Shown here: piece by piece, positions 10,032 through 20,455 of the stretch
Layout of the letters: every line of letters starts with the position of its first letter
Position numbering within the stretch: the stretch's first letter is position 1
Assembly: GCA_014529385.2 (NCBI GenBank)
Contig: CM043945.1
Span: forward strand, 3,382,312 to 3,446,311
Length of the DNA: 64,000 bases
Direction of reading: 5' to 3'
From: Adiantum capillus-veneris
Lineage: Eukaryota > Streptophyta > Polypodiopsida > Polypodiales > Pteridaceae
The notes under the pieces: model-generated
What the model was told of the DNA's origin: nothing
The model's database searches: none
Seen by the model: the letters and a program-made list of their open reading frames with translations, nothing else
Position numbers and translations under genes: made by a program

Positions 10032-11402
10032 TTATTCTTCCTTTATGGAGAGGATGGTCTTTGTCCTGTTAACCCTCCATGAGCTATGAACATCAATGTT
10101 CTTGCGTCCAATCATGCCCGATGGTTCTGGTTGTTTGGGTTCTTCTGGTGGGTAATACACAGTTGGAAACATGTGTGCACCAGATTCTTCATAATAGGCT
10201 TGAACATGCACTAAGGCTTGTTCTTCCTGATTCTCTAAGGTTGGTGCATATCTAATGCCCACTGGTCTTGCTCCTGGTAAAGGTGGTTGTTGTCCCAATA
10301 CCGGTTGCGGTCTTTCTATCCCCATAGGTCCTGGTACATTTCTCGTTGGGTATCGAGGTATTGGATTTACCTGAGGTGGTGCTAATTGGGCAGGAGGTGC
10401 ATACTGACGCTCCCTTACATACCCTTTGTTGTAATAGCACTCCTCTGTTGGATAGTTTGTCCATTTTTGTTCAATAGCACACCATTTTAGTGGTTTTGGC
10501 AATGGTTTTTGGTATGGTGCCATCCTTTTTAGAGCATCTTCTATCATTTGCTCTACATTTGGCATGGTTGTTGTTTGAACATTCTTTTTAGTGGTAGTCT
10601 TGCTCGCTACGGAGGAAGAGCTACTGGATGCAAAATCTGTATCCGTTGACACCTCTCCATAAACCGTACAGTTATCCACTAAGTACAATGATTCTCTCGT
10701 TACTTGCTCGAAACTTTTACAAGCTTTCAAGTGCAAGTCCTTCTTGAGAGTGTCGTTTCTCAATCCTTCAATAAAGAGAACAGATAGTCTGTCATCTTGT
10801 GGTCGTTCACGTACTGGACATCTCTCAATGTATTGTTTGAAGCGAAGTGAAGCTTCCTTCACTTTTTCGTGTTCTCTCTGTTTAAAAGCATATATTTGTG
10901 AGACCGTATTGTGCTTAATCCCTCGTTTTGAGAATTCCTCAGCAAACTCTCTTAGGAAATGATCAATGTCATCGAATCCCCCTATGTTCAGTGGTTGAAA
11001 CCATGTCAATGCCGTACCTTCTAGGGTAAGACCAAATCCCTTGTATTGTGTATGGAAATCTGTTATTTGCTCAGCTCTTAAGACTTGCTTAAAGAGTGAC
11101 ACATGTGCATACGGATCTCCTGAACCACCATACATCTTTGGCATACACTTGGCTACTTGAGATGGTCTCATACGTCTATGGTCTGCTACCAATCTCATTG
11201 CTCCTGTGTCCCGGCTAAAGCTTTCTCTAGCATCATGGACTTCATGGGTTACCCTTGTTGGTTCCCCTGCCCTGAATCTACTACTAGAAGGTAAATGTGA
11301 TGGTTCCGCTTCGAAACTTGGACCTGGAGTGGTATATGTGGGGATTGGAACCGCACTACCTTGATTCGTATCCATTGACTCTCTGGAATGTAATGATCCC
11401 AT
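10032..11402 (-). pseudogene. Gag capsid-type region of element A
   Basis: 456 residues with the core of the plant retrotransposon gag domain: TLEGTALTWFQPL, FLREFAEEFSKRG, YAFKQREHEKVKEASLRFKQY, then RLSVLFIEGLRN and LKKDLHLK. A Ser/Thr-rich spacer, the short KWCAIEQKWTNYPTEECYY motif and a Pro-rich tail follow. It should form the particle shell. Upstream coding sequence continues in another frame (11701-11249), so a frameshift occurred around 11400. Element H keeps the same words TWFQ, KHNTVAQIYIFKQ and KWCAIKGKCTNH at 63295-64000. Confidence 0.85.
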
Positions 11403-12358
11403 TGGTCCGGGCTTCGAGCCTGTACAAATTCGTTTACGTGCTGAGCTTGACTGAAAGAGTCAGCAACCTGAGTTCTTTGTCCTCCTGTTGTCATTGGGTT
11501 TTGCACTCCATTTGTTGGTGCTGGTCTTTGTGAGCTAGAAGTAACATAATACTGATGTAGTGGTCCCCCAAAGTATGTATATCCTTCTAATTCTTTCTTG
11601 CCCATTGTTGAGTATTGCCTCCCATACTTGTCGTAAGCGGCAATTTTCACTTCCGATCCCTCTGTGTAGGTAAAGACATAAAGTCTTTTTTGGTCTGTCA
11701 ACTCTTCAGTGTAGGGTTCTTAACATCTATAATAGAGATCTTGCTCCCCATTATTATATTTGTATAGCCCCACATAGATGTTATCAGTGTTGATCCTTGT
11801 AGTTTCATTCTCTCTTCTTAACCTCGCATCAGGGAAGTTCATTATTGGTGCTTTCTCCTCAAGTTCTTCATCTACTTTGGCTTTGGTGCCCATCAATCCC
11901 CACTTGTCCACAATGTTAGGGTTTAGGACTACCAAGTACATGGTACCCTTGTCATCTAGATATCTATCTCCGCTATAGCTCACAGGCACTAAGTCCTTGA
12001 ACTCACTAGGTCTATCTTCTATCTTTACACAATAGCGGTCCATTCCATCTTTGTAGATCTTGGCACATTGCTCATTGTCGTACTGGTATTTTATGAACAA
12101 TAGCTTCATTGTGGCGGAAGGGTTTGATGATCCTGCTGCCATATTTTCTCTGTTGTTCAGGTTCAAGTGTTCCAAGTGTTCGGTGAAAATCTCGTAAGAT
12201 CTCTCCGAAGAAGTATCAGAAACACTTCCTTCAAAGATCGGCTCTAATGGTTGCACCCAACTTTGGTTTACACTTCCCTCGGTTAATATGACACTTGCTT
12301 GTTCTCCTTGTTTTGGTTGGTTATTCTGGAGATTCCTGCCCGATCTCAAATTCATCAA
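11249..12358 (-). pseudogene. N-terminal gag-like ORF of element A, split by one stop
   Basis: Starts at MMNLRSGRN, the first ATG after the leader palindromes. It reads 212 residues to a TAA at 11720-11722 and then continues in the same frame to 11249 (RLYVFTYTEGSEV, YDKYGRQYSTM). Around 11400 the coding potential moves to the frame of the capsid ORF. Element B has a short relative at 19841-20455 with a similar segment (LYTYR...DGRYYKA). I do not recognise a named domain; by position it is the beginning of the gag polyprotein. Confidence 0.6.
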
Positions 12359-12522
12359 TTCCCCTAAAGGACTTTAACTTTTCCGTCTCGGCAATTTGTT
12401 TTCCCAAGTTTGTGTGGTCAGAATTGATCCAAACTGATTGATACTTGGTCAATTGTTTGATCTTGTTAGTTGGACAACTTCTGTTTCATCAAGTGAGAAT
12501 TTTGTTGCAGTCATGCTGAAAA

Positions 12523-13241
12523 AGACATTATACGCGTATGATGTCTTTTTTCACAGATTTGGACTATTTTGGTTATGCTCACTCTCAGTAGCCCCCTTAT
12601 GCTCTGTCCACTCACAAAATTCAGTTTGAACTCTGTTTGAGCAAGTTATGGCTAATTTAGGCTTTTCTTGGCAATTTTCCGCTTTTGACTTGTTTTGGGT
12701 CAATTGTGATCCAAATGGGATGAAACTTGAAATATAACCTCTAGACAGCTATTACAATGGATCTGTGTTGGCAAAGTATCAAAATGTGTCCAAAATTAGG
12801 TCAAAGACATCATACGCGTATGATGTGTTTTTCATCAATTTGGGTCAAGACTTGATGTTTATGCTTTCTATAGTGTTTGTAACAATCTTGTCAGGTCAGA
12901 TATAAAAAATAAGCAGTGGATGTGCTAAAAGACATTATACGCGTATGATGTCTTTTATCCTAGATTTTGACTATTCTTGGTTTTAAGCCTTCTCCAATGT
13001 TTATAATTGAGTTTCAAGTGTTTTTGTCAGGTTTGAATGTAAGAACAAGATCTGAATCCAAAATTTCCTATTCTTTGCGTTTCTTGGACTGCGACTTGTC
13101 TTTTTGGGTTTCTTTGAGTGTTAATGCTCTTGTTTTAAGTTGAAATTAGGGTATAATCCCCCTTTTGAACACTCTGGTAAAGTCAAAATTTTTGTTTTGG
13201 TCTCTGTTTGGTCATTTAGACATCATACGCGTATGATGTCT
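12523..13241. repeat. Palindrome array in the leader of element A
   Basis: Four copies of the element A palindrome at 12523-12546, 12805-12828, 12930-12953 and 13218-13241. The last is perfect over 24 bp; the others carry one mismatch each (ATTATACGCG in two). Spacing is 282, 125 and 288 bp, mirroring the 283/135/285 pattern of the 3' array at 197-1207. The array lies between primer-binding site and gag start, so it is in the 5' leader of the element RNA. Confidence 0.93.
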
Positions 13242-13760
13242 ACAGTTGCAGATTTCCAGTTTTTTTGGCACAGAATCCTTTCTAAAGCTTTCTCAAGTGC
13301 TCAGCAGCTCCCAGATACACAAAAAATTTCTCTGACTTTTTTTTATTGCAAGTTTCACTACTAACTCGATGGTTTAGTGATCTAACATGCAATCAACCAT
13401 ATCAAGTAAATACTCCAATGATTACTAGCTCTAGATCAGGATCAAATGAAGTCCTACCTAAGATATTCCTAATCATAAAATGGGTTTGGTAATTGTGATT
13501 TTAAAGAGATCCACTGTCACTCACGAACTAGCAAATTCTTCTTCTATCAACAACTACTCAACACCAACAAAACAATAAACAAATCTAAGCTAAACTAAAA
13601 ATACTGTCAACACGGAAGGCCCAGGAATACCCCACTTCCTAGTATCTCTCGAGATCTTCGGAGTCCACCACTCCTAGATCTTTTCTAACTAAAGTATACA
13701 AAGTAGTTTATACGACTCACCTCGTAGGATTAGTCTAAGGTCACCTACTTAGGGCTCTCG
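13242..13760 (-). other. Leader of element A between palindromes and primer site
   Basis: Non-coding, AT-rich. The last 60 bp before the primer site (CTAGGTCACCTACTTAGG-like) resemble the matching part of element B at 24830-24864, which helps to show that the two elements are related. Confidence 0.6.
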
Positions 13761-13778
13761 TCCCCGGCAGCGGCGCCA
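13761..13778 (-). promoter_or_regulatory. Primer-binding site, tRNA-Asp type (element A)
   Basis: On the minus strand it reads TGGCGCCGCTGCCGGGGA, complementary to the 3' end of plant tRNA-Asp with one difference (CGCTG for CGTTG). It lies two bases inside the LTR edge at 13781, as expected for minus-strand primer binding. It fixes the element orientation as minus. Confidence 0.9.
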
Positions 13779-14125
13779 AATGTTAAGGCGGTTAAGCCGC
13801 TAGCGGAAGCTAAATAGCGAGAACTCAACCAACAACAGAATTTGTCAGACGAGGACGGAGCTTGACCCGCAGGCGCATGGAAACAACTAGGTGGGTGTCA
13901 AATCACCTACTCGACCTTCTAATGACAATCACTACTAAGGAAATCAAATCTAAGTTCTAAAATACGCAAGTGACTAAAATCCGTACTACGAACGAATGCT
14001 ATATGAAACAAGATCTAGAATCATTGAATCGATCTCAAACTCAAGGGGAAGTCTATACACTAGGTAAGAACAACACCCTAAAGACTTGAACTGCAAAATC
14101 AACCTATAACCACTCCGTGCGAAAA

Positions 14126-14139
14126 ACGCGTATGAAGAC
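14126..14139. promoter_or_regulatory. Palindrome half-site inside LTR1
   Basis: ACGCGTATGA matches ten bases across the centre and right arm of the element A palindrome. It lies 346 bp from the inner LTR edge and about 415 bp downstream of the TATA box on the element strand, hence in the transcribed part. LTR2 and LTR3 have their own cognate half-sites at about the same distance. Confidence 0.7.
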
Positions 14140-14409
14140 AGGCCGAAATATACAGGTGACCGAAACTTGACCCCGATGGTACTAGTGTGTAGCTCTACTC
14201 ATTGTGGTTCTATAGATATGCTGCACGCTCCATTCCGACACACGAGTTGGAAGAAAACTCACACCGAAGCTCGTAGGAACTTACCACACATAGAAGCCGA
14301 TAGCGCGCACTCTTGGTATCTGTGCGTAACTCTCGTCGTTGCTAACACAATGGCGGTGTCGCTTCTCCAGTGGCGGCTCCGTAGCTCGCATAGCAAGTAG
14401 ATAAGTCTC

Positions 14410-14410
<1 letters not shown>

Positions 14411-14473
<63 letters not shown>
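14411..14473. repeat. CT microsatellite in LTR1
   Basis: An uninterrupted dinucleotide repeat of about 31 units. The equivalent part of LTR2 (30900-30930) has only short CA and CT runs. Confidence 0.95.
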
Positions 14474-14475
<2 letters not shown>

Positions 14476-14544
14476 ACACAGTCACGGCGCTCAAAAACTC
14501 ACTTTGATTAATAATCTAAATCCCTTAGGTTACAAAAACTTTGG

Positions 14545-14553
14545 CTTATATAC
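14545..14553 (-). promoter_or_regulatory. TATA box of LTR1
   Basis: On the minus strand GTATATAAG, in a context (GG-TATA-AGCC) shared with the other two related LTRs. It predicts transcription starting about 30 bp further left. Confidence 0.6.
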
Positions 14554-14826
14554 CTCAGCCTTGGAGGTGAGAACATCTCTAACTAATTACATAAGCAAGT
14601 GAAATTACTTCGGGATTACAAGCTGGAAACTCAATTGAGTCCCGTTACTTAATGAATGGCTCAAATCAAAATTAATGTCGGAAAGACATTTATTACAATC
14701 AATGGTTACAAAATGATGAGTGTGAGCAAAAATGTGGGTGTGATCCTCTGCTGGCTCAACAAAAATCTTTGAGGAATCTTCATGGAATCTTTGTGGAAGC
14801 GTTGTTGAAAGGTTGGCCTGTTAACA

Positions 14827-15818
14827 CTCTCCCGCTCCGAATTCTTGTTATCCCGACAAGACCCTATGTCTGCAGTGGCCTTGACGAGTGCTTCATGTTT
14901 TGGTGTTGGTTGAAGATTTTGTTGTTGCAGTTAGTTCTACTAGATGCTTTGTATGTTGTAGTTACCTTTTTCTTGTACATGTAGTGTAGTTGAATCCATA
15001 GCTCTCCCCCTCCGATTGGTTGTTGTATCGTGAATAGGTTGAGTGAGGTTTGTTGTTGCAGCAAGTCTTTATCTTGGCAGCTCTGTATTGTTTGTTCTTT
15101 GGGAGTCATCCTGCATGTGTACATGTAAACTTGAAGCCTTTTTGAATTTTTTGGGCTGCTCCCCTTTGATTTTCTAGTTGATGAGCATGTAGTTGTTTGG
15201 GGATGTCGTTGGTCTGCTTTTCTGTGTTTATATAAAAAATAAAATAGTAAAAATAAGATGTGTCGTATATTACAAAATGAAGGTCTTGGATACCTGGATA
15301 GGACTAAAGGGAAAAACCCAGTGGGAAAAAAATGCCTTTAGTCACAATTAAATGTGAGGCTATATGTACTTATGTTTTGATGTAACTGAGTTTTGTTGAA
15401 TTAAAGTACTTATGGCCGTATGGCTACTATTTTTGACTGGATATACGTTGGATAAGTGTTAGTAGCTTGAGGTCAGAGTCGTTGTTGTTGAGCAAATGCT
15501 GTTACCGCTTCGTCATCGTCTCTTTGTTGTGTAAGTGCATGGGTGGAACACAAATCGTGTCAAATGCAAATGTTGAATGATGGGACAGTATATATGCTTG
15601 CACAGATAGATGCATGGGAAACAATATGTTGTGCGAGAAGAGTTTGAATGGGTGCTTCCAGGAGTGAACGTAGCTATAGAAGCAAAAATATATTTGACTT
15701 CAAGAGCTGCGGTTACTCACAAGAAGGGTCGTTGATGGTTGAGGTTTTTTCACTCTCCTCACTGTGTACATGTGCGTGAGTGTTTTGTGGATTACTCCAC
15801 CTCTCCACCAAATAAAAT
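14827..15818 (-). other. 3' non-coding end of element B with a polypurine-like tract and a copia LTR-like remnant
   Basis: The first bases on the plus strand, CTCTCCCGCTCC, are the complement of a purine tract touching LTR1. No coding sequence is seen. At 15304-15332 a stretch with AAAAACCCAGTGGGAAAA is nearly the reverse complement of the conserved CCCACTGGGTTTTTCC motif in the intact copia LTR at 25163-25185, suggesting an old minus-strand copia LTR fragment here. Confidence 0.4.
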
Positions 15819-17602
15819 TGTTAGACTTTGACTCTTCTGCTCACCTATCCAGCATGAGCGACTCAATTTTACAATATGCTCAACTCTTCCAGCTTGAGCT
15901 ATAATCTAAACATCTAGACTCATAGACCACAAAAAATATTAAGACATGAAGCTTGGGTCTGATGCTTACTCATTTAGTGGCTCAGCTGCCCGACTCTTGA
16001 CTCTTATGCCATGATTTTTATGGCGACTTGACTTACTCTCGGGAGCTTTTGACCAAGAATAGGTTTTGAAATTCAAAACTCCCATCCTCGAAGAGAGGAT
16101 TTGTAAAGGACCACACTGGCAATATTGGTTTCTTTTGCCATACCTGGGTGACCTTGGTTGTCAAAATTTCTTTTTGTTATTTTTGGTCCCTTGGTTGAGA
16201 AGATTGGCTCGCTCCATTTTCCGTAACACTTTGTGTTAAGTATGGAGCCTGATTTACCCTTGTAATTTTCTGTGGTAAAAGCGCACATTTGTAAGGCCCC
16301 CATTATGCGGAGAATCCATCGTGTGTGAAGGAAAATCACTCACCGGAAACCAAAATTTTCACGGACAAGAATCAAGGGCAAATTTAAAGGCCTCAGGGAC
16401 GGAGGCCCCCGAGACTTTTTTTTTTGCCGGAATATTATAGCCGGACGGCAGCCGAAAAGTGGTCGGAAAACAACCGGTCGGTTGGCCGGTGGCCGGTAGT
16501 CAATGGCCGATGGCCGGTGGTCGGAAGTCAATGGCCGGTGGCCGGTGGCCGAATTCAAAAGCGGACTTGTCTTCTCAAGGGCGGCCACACATGGGCGGAT
16601 TGGAGGGTCCGATTTGGACTTATTCGCACAAGGGCGGCTACACATGGCTGTCTCTCATAAGAGAGGGCAGCCCTTTTGGCCTATAAAAGGAGGCCATTTC
16701 TACACACATTTCATAGTGTGAAGTTGATGCAACAAGGTGAGTGTGAGGTGGTGAGAGTGAAGCAAGGCGGGAGCTCCATTAAGGGTATAATCCCTTTGTA
16801 AACTACTTCTTGTTTTGAAGTACTTAAGCCATTGAGTGGCTGCTTTCCCGTGGACGTAGCCCACATTGGGTGAACCACGTATATCGTGTGTACTCTCTCT
16901 CTCTCTACTCTATAATCTCGTGTATATAAATATGTCTCTCTCCATTAAGTAAGCTACTCAATTATCCTATTTAGCTACGTCTCTCTCCATTAAGTAATCT
17001 ACTCAATTATCTATTTAGCTACGTCTTTTTTTTTTGCCGGAATATTATAGCCGGACGGCGGCCGGAAAGTGGTCGGAAAACAACCGGTCGGTTGGCCGGT
17101 GGCCGGTAGTCAATGGCCGATGGCCGGTGGTCGGAAGTCAATGGCCGGTGACCGGTGGCCGAATTCAAAAGCGGACTTGTCTTCTCAAGGGCGGCCACAC
17201 ATGGGCGCATTGGAGGGTCCGATTTGGACTTATTCGCACAAGGGCGTCTACACATGGCTGTCTCTCATAAGAGAGGGCAGCCCTTTTGGCCTATAAAAGG
17301 AGGCCATTTTACACACATTTCATAGTGTGAAGTTGATGCAACAAGGTGAGTGTGAGGTGGTGAGAGTGAAGCAAGGCGGGAGATCCATTAAGGGTATAAT
17401 CCCTTTGTAAACTACTTTTTGTTTTGAAGTACTAAAGCCATTGAGTGGCTGCTTTCCCGTGGACGTAGCCCACATTGGGTGAACCACGTATATCGTGTCT
17501 ACTCTCTCTCTCTCTACTCTATAATCTCGTGTATATAAATCTGTCTCTCTCCATTAAGTAATCTACTCAATTATCTATTTAGCTACGTCTTATTTCCTAA
17601 CA
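15819..17602 (+). mobile_element. Copia-type solo LTR with an internal tandem duplication
   Basis: Bounded by TGTTAG and CTAACA. It holds CTATAAAAGG TATA boxes and the phrase GTGGACGTAGCCCAC...GAACCACGT, which is typical of the R/U5 part of plant Ty1/copia LTRs, both on the plus strand. No primer site or polypurine tract adjoins it and no second LTR is found, so it is a solo LTR or a fragment. The flanking five bases (AAAAT and CTTTG) do not match, so no target duplication is supported and the borders are provisional. Confidence 0.55.
16416..17590 (+). repeat. Two-copy tandem duplication of an LTR promoter segment
   Basis: Copy 1 is 16416-17025 and copy 2 is 17026-17590, starting at the same T-run followed by GCCGGAATATTATAG. 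They differ at few bases. Copy 1 has an extra 45-bp internal repeat (TCTCTCCATTAAGTAA...). Each copy holds a GC-rich GGCCGGTGGCCGG block, a TATA box (16681-16690 and 17291-17300) and the R/U5-like segment, so the duplication gives two complete core promoters. The apparent ORFs rich in RWPVA words are products of the GGCCGG repeats, not genes. Confidence 0.85.
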
Positions 17603-17647
17603 CTTTGTCTATCATGTCTTGACATTTCTTGAGAGCTAGAGATGACT

Positions 17648-19012
17648 TCAATCTTCTTCGGTATGTGTTGGTTCTTTTGGCACCCATTTGTATCTGCATC
17701 GTGTGATTAGCGTGTCTTTGCAGATATCCCTTGCCTTGACTGTGACATTGTCCTTGATTTTGCCTTCTGTGAAATTGCGATTATTTTCAAGCTGAAGTCG
17801 TTTGATTGAAGAATGTTTACCTGGCATCTTTGGTAGCCAGATTCTCTGATTTCCTTGATAATAACCTTGTGCTTGAAGAATTGTAGATGGCACTTCCCAT
17901 GATGTTTTTGATGTCGTATTGAGATGTACAAGAGTGCCATTTTTGGGATTATTTATCGATGAAGTCCTATGTTGGTATGAAGGCCAGCTGGATTTGAAAT
18001 CTCCTGCGTACCTTTGGCGATCCTTGTTGGTTGGTCTCCTTTGGCAATATAAATATGAGGGTTGTTGCTTTTGGGGACGCTTTTTGAAACCTTTATCCAC
18101 CGCATAAGCCGAGGTTTGTGGTTTTGGTAACCAAAGTTTCTTTTGACTCTCATAATAGCCTTGCTCTGCTAAGCTATAGTGGGAGGCTATCCATCCCATG
18201 TATTTACCATTCCTCAATTGGCTAGGATCATTTACCCATATTGGGTCCTTGCTTTATTTCTTCAGCTTTAATGTAGACCTTTGAAAACCTTTGGCGGCGG
18301 TGATCTCGCAGTGTAGGGTATTTCGGTTGAAAGATTTTCTTTGGAGTCTGCCTTTTATGTGTAAGCATGTGGTCAGTTGATATAGAAGCTATGTCTTGAA
18401 CTTTTCTGGGTTGGATTAAAGACTCTGATTTAAGGGGCCGCTTCTGTTGGTAGGACATTTGTGGGCTCATTTTGTCTTTGCCTTTGTCGGCAGCCGATAA
18501 TCTTGGAGCGGTAGTAGGCTGGCTTTCTTGAGAGCTAGTCGTGATTTTTTTACCATCATTGGATAACTAGATTCTTCTTCAAGTGTTTTTGCCCATAGCT
18601 TGGACAAAATCAAATGTGTACTCATTTTGGAAGAATCCACTACTAGGAATTTGTCTTTAACTATCTTTGACCGTAGTTTCAGGGTAGCTTTTGCAATCCC
18701 CGAACGTGTGATGGCTATTCCATGTGATATAGGAACATGTACTTGAATTTCATACAATTTCGGCTTATCTAGAAGTAAGCACAGCTCATCAGACATGACA
18801 TTCATCGTGGCAGTGTCATCTATCTCTACTGTGAAATTGAACTTCAGTTTCTGAGGTGCATCCAATGAGAAATTAATCTTCTTGTTGGCTGCCAAGTAAC
18901 TGATGTCCTCTTTGCTTTTGGTACTTGTCTTGGACTTTTGTGCCTTGGAAGCTTTGTCATCCTCTTGTATGTTGAACTTCTTTGTCATTTGACTGGTTGT
19001 AGCATGTCCCAA
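17648..19012 (-). pseudogene. Second-protease-like domain and W-x-P-K repeats of element B
   Basis: Three frame blocks (19012-18467, 18470-18228, 18217-17648) form one decayed coding region. The first carries a retropepsin-like pattern: EIDDTATMNVMSDELC, with Asp-Thr-Ala where the relatives have DSGA or DTGA, and later LILSKLWAK, matching LLLGQPWQK in element A and MIPGIHWMR in element H. The later blocks carry KLWLPKP, RIWLPKM and KWVPKE in a basic Ser/Thr-rich background. This is the module that follows integrase in elements A and H, kept here although pol is absent. Confidence 0.65.
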
Positions 19013-19150
19013 GTGCTTACTATCTTCTGATCTATAGCTTTCGAGAAGGTCTATAGCATGAGCTGCTTGTTGGTCTTTATTTCTAGTTTCTAACTATGAC
19101 GCCTTGATTCTAGATTTCAAAAAATTTGTATAATCCCACATCCTCTTGAT

Positions 19151-19615
19151 CTAAGCTAAGCCAACCATATATAGCTCACCCGACCTTCTACATTTGGCAT
19201 TGTGAATTTCCGGTAGTCTCTCCTCTGGCTCGGCATCTTCCAATGCTTCTTGAAATTCCACTTGGGCTCCTGAAAAGGACACTGCTTCTTGTAAAACTGG
19301 ACTTCTTAATCCCACTCTTGAAGAGATAGGGTCTATTTGTTGAGTTTGAACTCCCCCCATCTGAGAGGGTTCCATATCTGATGTTGGCATCTGTTTAATG
19401 CCTGATGATATGACTTCTTGTGCTTTGTTAAGTAGCTCTTGAGACCGACCTAGATCTTTCCAAAGTTCTGCTATCTCCATAGTTGATACTTCCGGCGTAT
19501 TCCCTGTTTGTGCAATTTGGTGTGTTTGTGCTTTTTCTTGTGTTGGTGCAGTGCACAAGACTTGTGCCGATCCCAAGTACAGAAAGTGCATCAACAAGTG
19601 TGAAAGAACTACCAT
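19151..19615 (-). pseudogene. Unassigned acidic, Gln-rich coding segment of element B
   Basis: 154 residues, overlapping the copia-protease fragment in another frame. It has a Gln/Thr-rich start, MEIAELWKDLGRSQELLNKAQEV (possibly helical; only fragments cited) and an acidic tail with EALEDAEPEERLPE. I do not recognise a family. By position it links the protease fragment to the 3' module, in the same frame as the latter. Confidence 0.4.
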
Positions 19616-19841
19616 TCGTAGCAGTCATCACAATATTTTCAACTCCTTTGAACAAATAAGAGGCATTGCTGGCACAAGTGACTGTATTCCCATGAGGGAC
19701 ATCCTCATCAAGGGAGGTAAACGAGTCACGATGAGAGGTAATGTGCTTTGTAGCACCACTGTCAAAGTACCACACATGAGAATGTGCAGCCAATTGACAT
19801 ACATGCATCATGGACAAAAGGATTGTAAGTGCACTCTGCAC
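19428..19841 (-). pseudogene. Ty1/copia-type protease fragment inside element B
   Basis: The stretch before residue 80 reads HVWYFDSGATKHITS, then TCASNASY, GVENIVMTATNGS and FTLVDALSV. This order is the signature of the copia protease and is close to the intact copia here (WYFDSGASRHITS, TCANNASY, at 26800-26990). Element B is otherwise Ty3-like. The fragment begins directly where the gag-like frame ends at 19841 and loses frame about 19560. It could be a captured domain that replaced the Ty3 protease, or a later insertion of copia DNA. Confidence 0.8.
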
Positions 19842-20455
19842 TAAATTCCCCCACTCATTTGTGCAGTGACAGTTGTAGTTGTTAACTGTTCTAGCTGTGT
19901 ATCAAGAGGTAAAGCCATGACTAGATGATAAACATTACCACCTTCAGATTTGTAGTCTTCCCCTCTTGATCCAAATATTTCAGCTGCCTGCAAAATATTG
20001 GTTACTGCAGGAACTTCATGATTTGTGGCAGCTTTGTAGTAGCGACCGTCCTCATCTACATAGAGGGTACCAATTTTCTGTTTCCCATCTTGAGCTTTGT
20101 ACATAAAAATACTTGGACGATATGTGTAGAGTTTTGTAAGTTGATCCTTGTACAACATTTCTATCTCATTGTCGATGTATTTTCCGTGCCTCATGTAAAT
20201 TGATCCCAGACAGTCTTGCATGAAATCTGGATGTGGGTGTAGTACATTCTTCATTGTTTCAACTTCCACATATTGAGATGTCCGAGTTTCCTATGTATCT
20301 TTCTTTGTCTTGATGTACAAATTACTATTGACATCCTCATAGCATGGCAGTCCTTTGTAGTGGCGAATCAGATAGATCCAAATTTGCTCTCTTGTAATTT
20401 CTGTGGATGTACTTGAAGCTTCGTCTCGGCGGGTCTGATTCCTTTGAGACGCCAT
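19841..20455 (-). pseudogene. Gag-like N-terminal ORF of element B, one in-frame stop
   Basis: Begins MASQRNQTRRDEAS at 20455 and is interrupted by a TAG at 20291-20293; reading continues in the same frame to 19841. Words such as YMRHGKYIDNEIEMLYKDQ and YVDEDGRYYKA have a loose counterpart in the N-terminal ORF of element A (RLYVFTYTEGSEV, YDKYGRQYSTM). Position, first ORF after the leader palindromes, is also the same. No capsid core or zinc knuckle is seen downstream, so the gag looks truncated. Confidence 0.5.

Larger units (their letters stand above)
1..14826 (-). mobile_element. Element A: very large Ty3/gypsy LTR retrotransposon (3' LTR outside window)
   Basis: Order on the minus strand from high to low coordinates: 5' LTR 13781-14826, primer-binding site 13761-13778, palindrome-bearing leader, gag ORFs 12358-10032, zinc knuckles and protease 10030-8192, RT about 7195-6209, RNase H 6178-5837, twin H2C2 domains 5823-4957, integrase core plus second protease-like domain 4902-2866, then over 2.8 kb of 3' non-coding DNA. 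No sequence like the 5' LTR appears in 1-2865, so the 3' LTR must lie left of the window or be lost. The gag-pol frame is interrupted by several stops and three frame changes, so this copy is not autonomous, but the protein is still readable throughout. The tRNA-Asp primer site and size recall the Athila/Tat group; the lineage is not settled from sequence alone. Confidence 0.88.
13781..14826 (-). repeat. 5' LTR of element A (LTR1), probably chimeric
   Basis: 1046 bp, starting TGTTAA and ending TTAACA on the plus strand. A primer-binding site adjoins its left edge, so it is the 5' LTR of element A. A pyrimidine tract adjoins its right edge (14827-14838), as for the 3' LTR of an element to the right. 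The last 60 bp (about 14767-14826) differ from the end of LTR2 (31291-31350) at only about 4 positions, while the rest is much more diverged. It contains a CT repeat at 14411-14473, a TATA box at 14545-14553 and the palindrome half-site ACGCGTATGA at 14126-14135. Confidence 0.85.

Noticed and set aside
13761-13778. Fragment of a tRNA-Asp gene
   Set aside because: Only the terminal 18 bases match, at the exact place of a primer-binding site; no cloverleaf sequence precedes it.
16340-17296. ORFs rich in Trp-Pro-Val-Ala words on both strands
   Set aside because: They come from the GGCCGG-rich block of a duplicated LTR, occur in several frames at once, and match no protein pattern.
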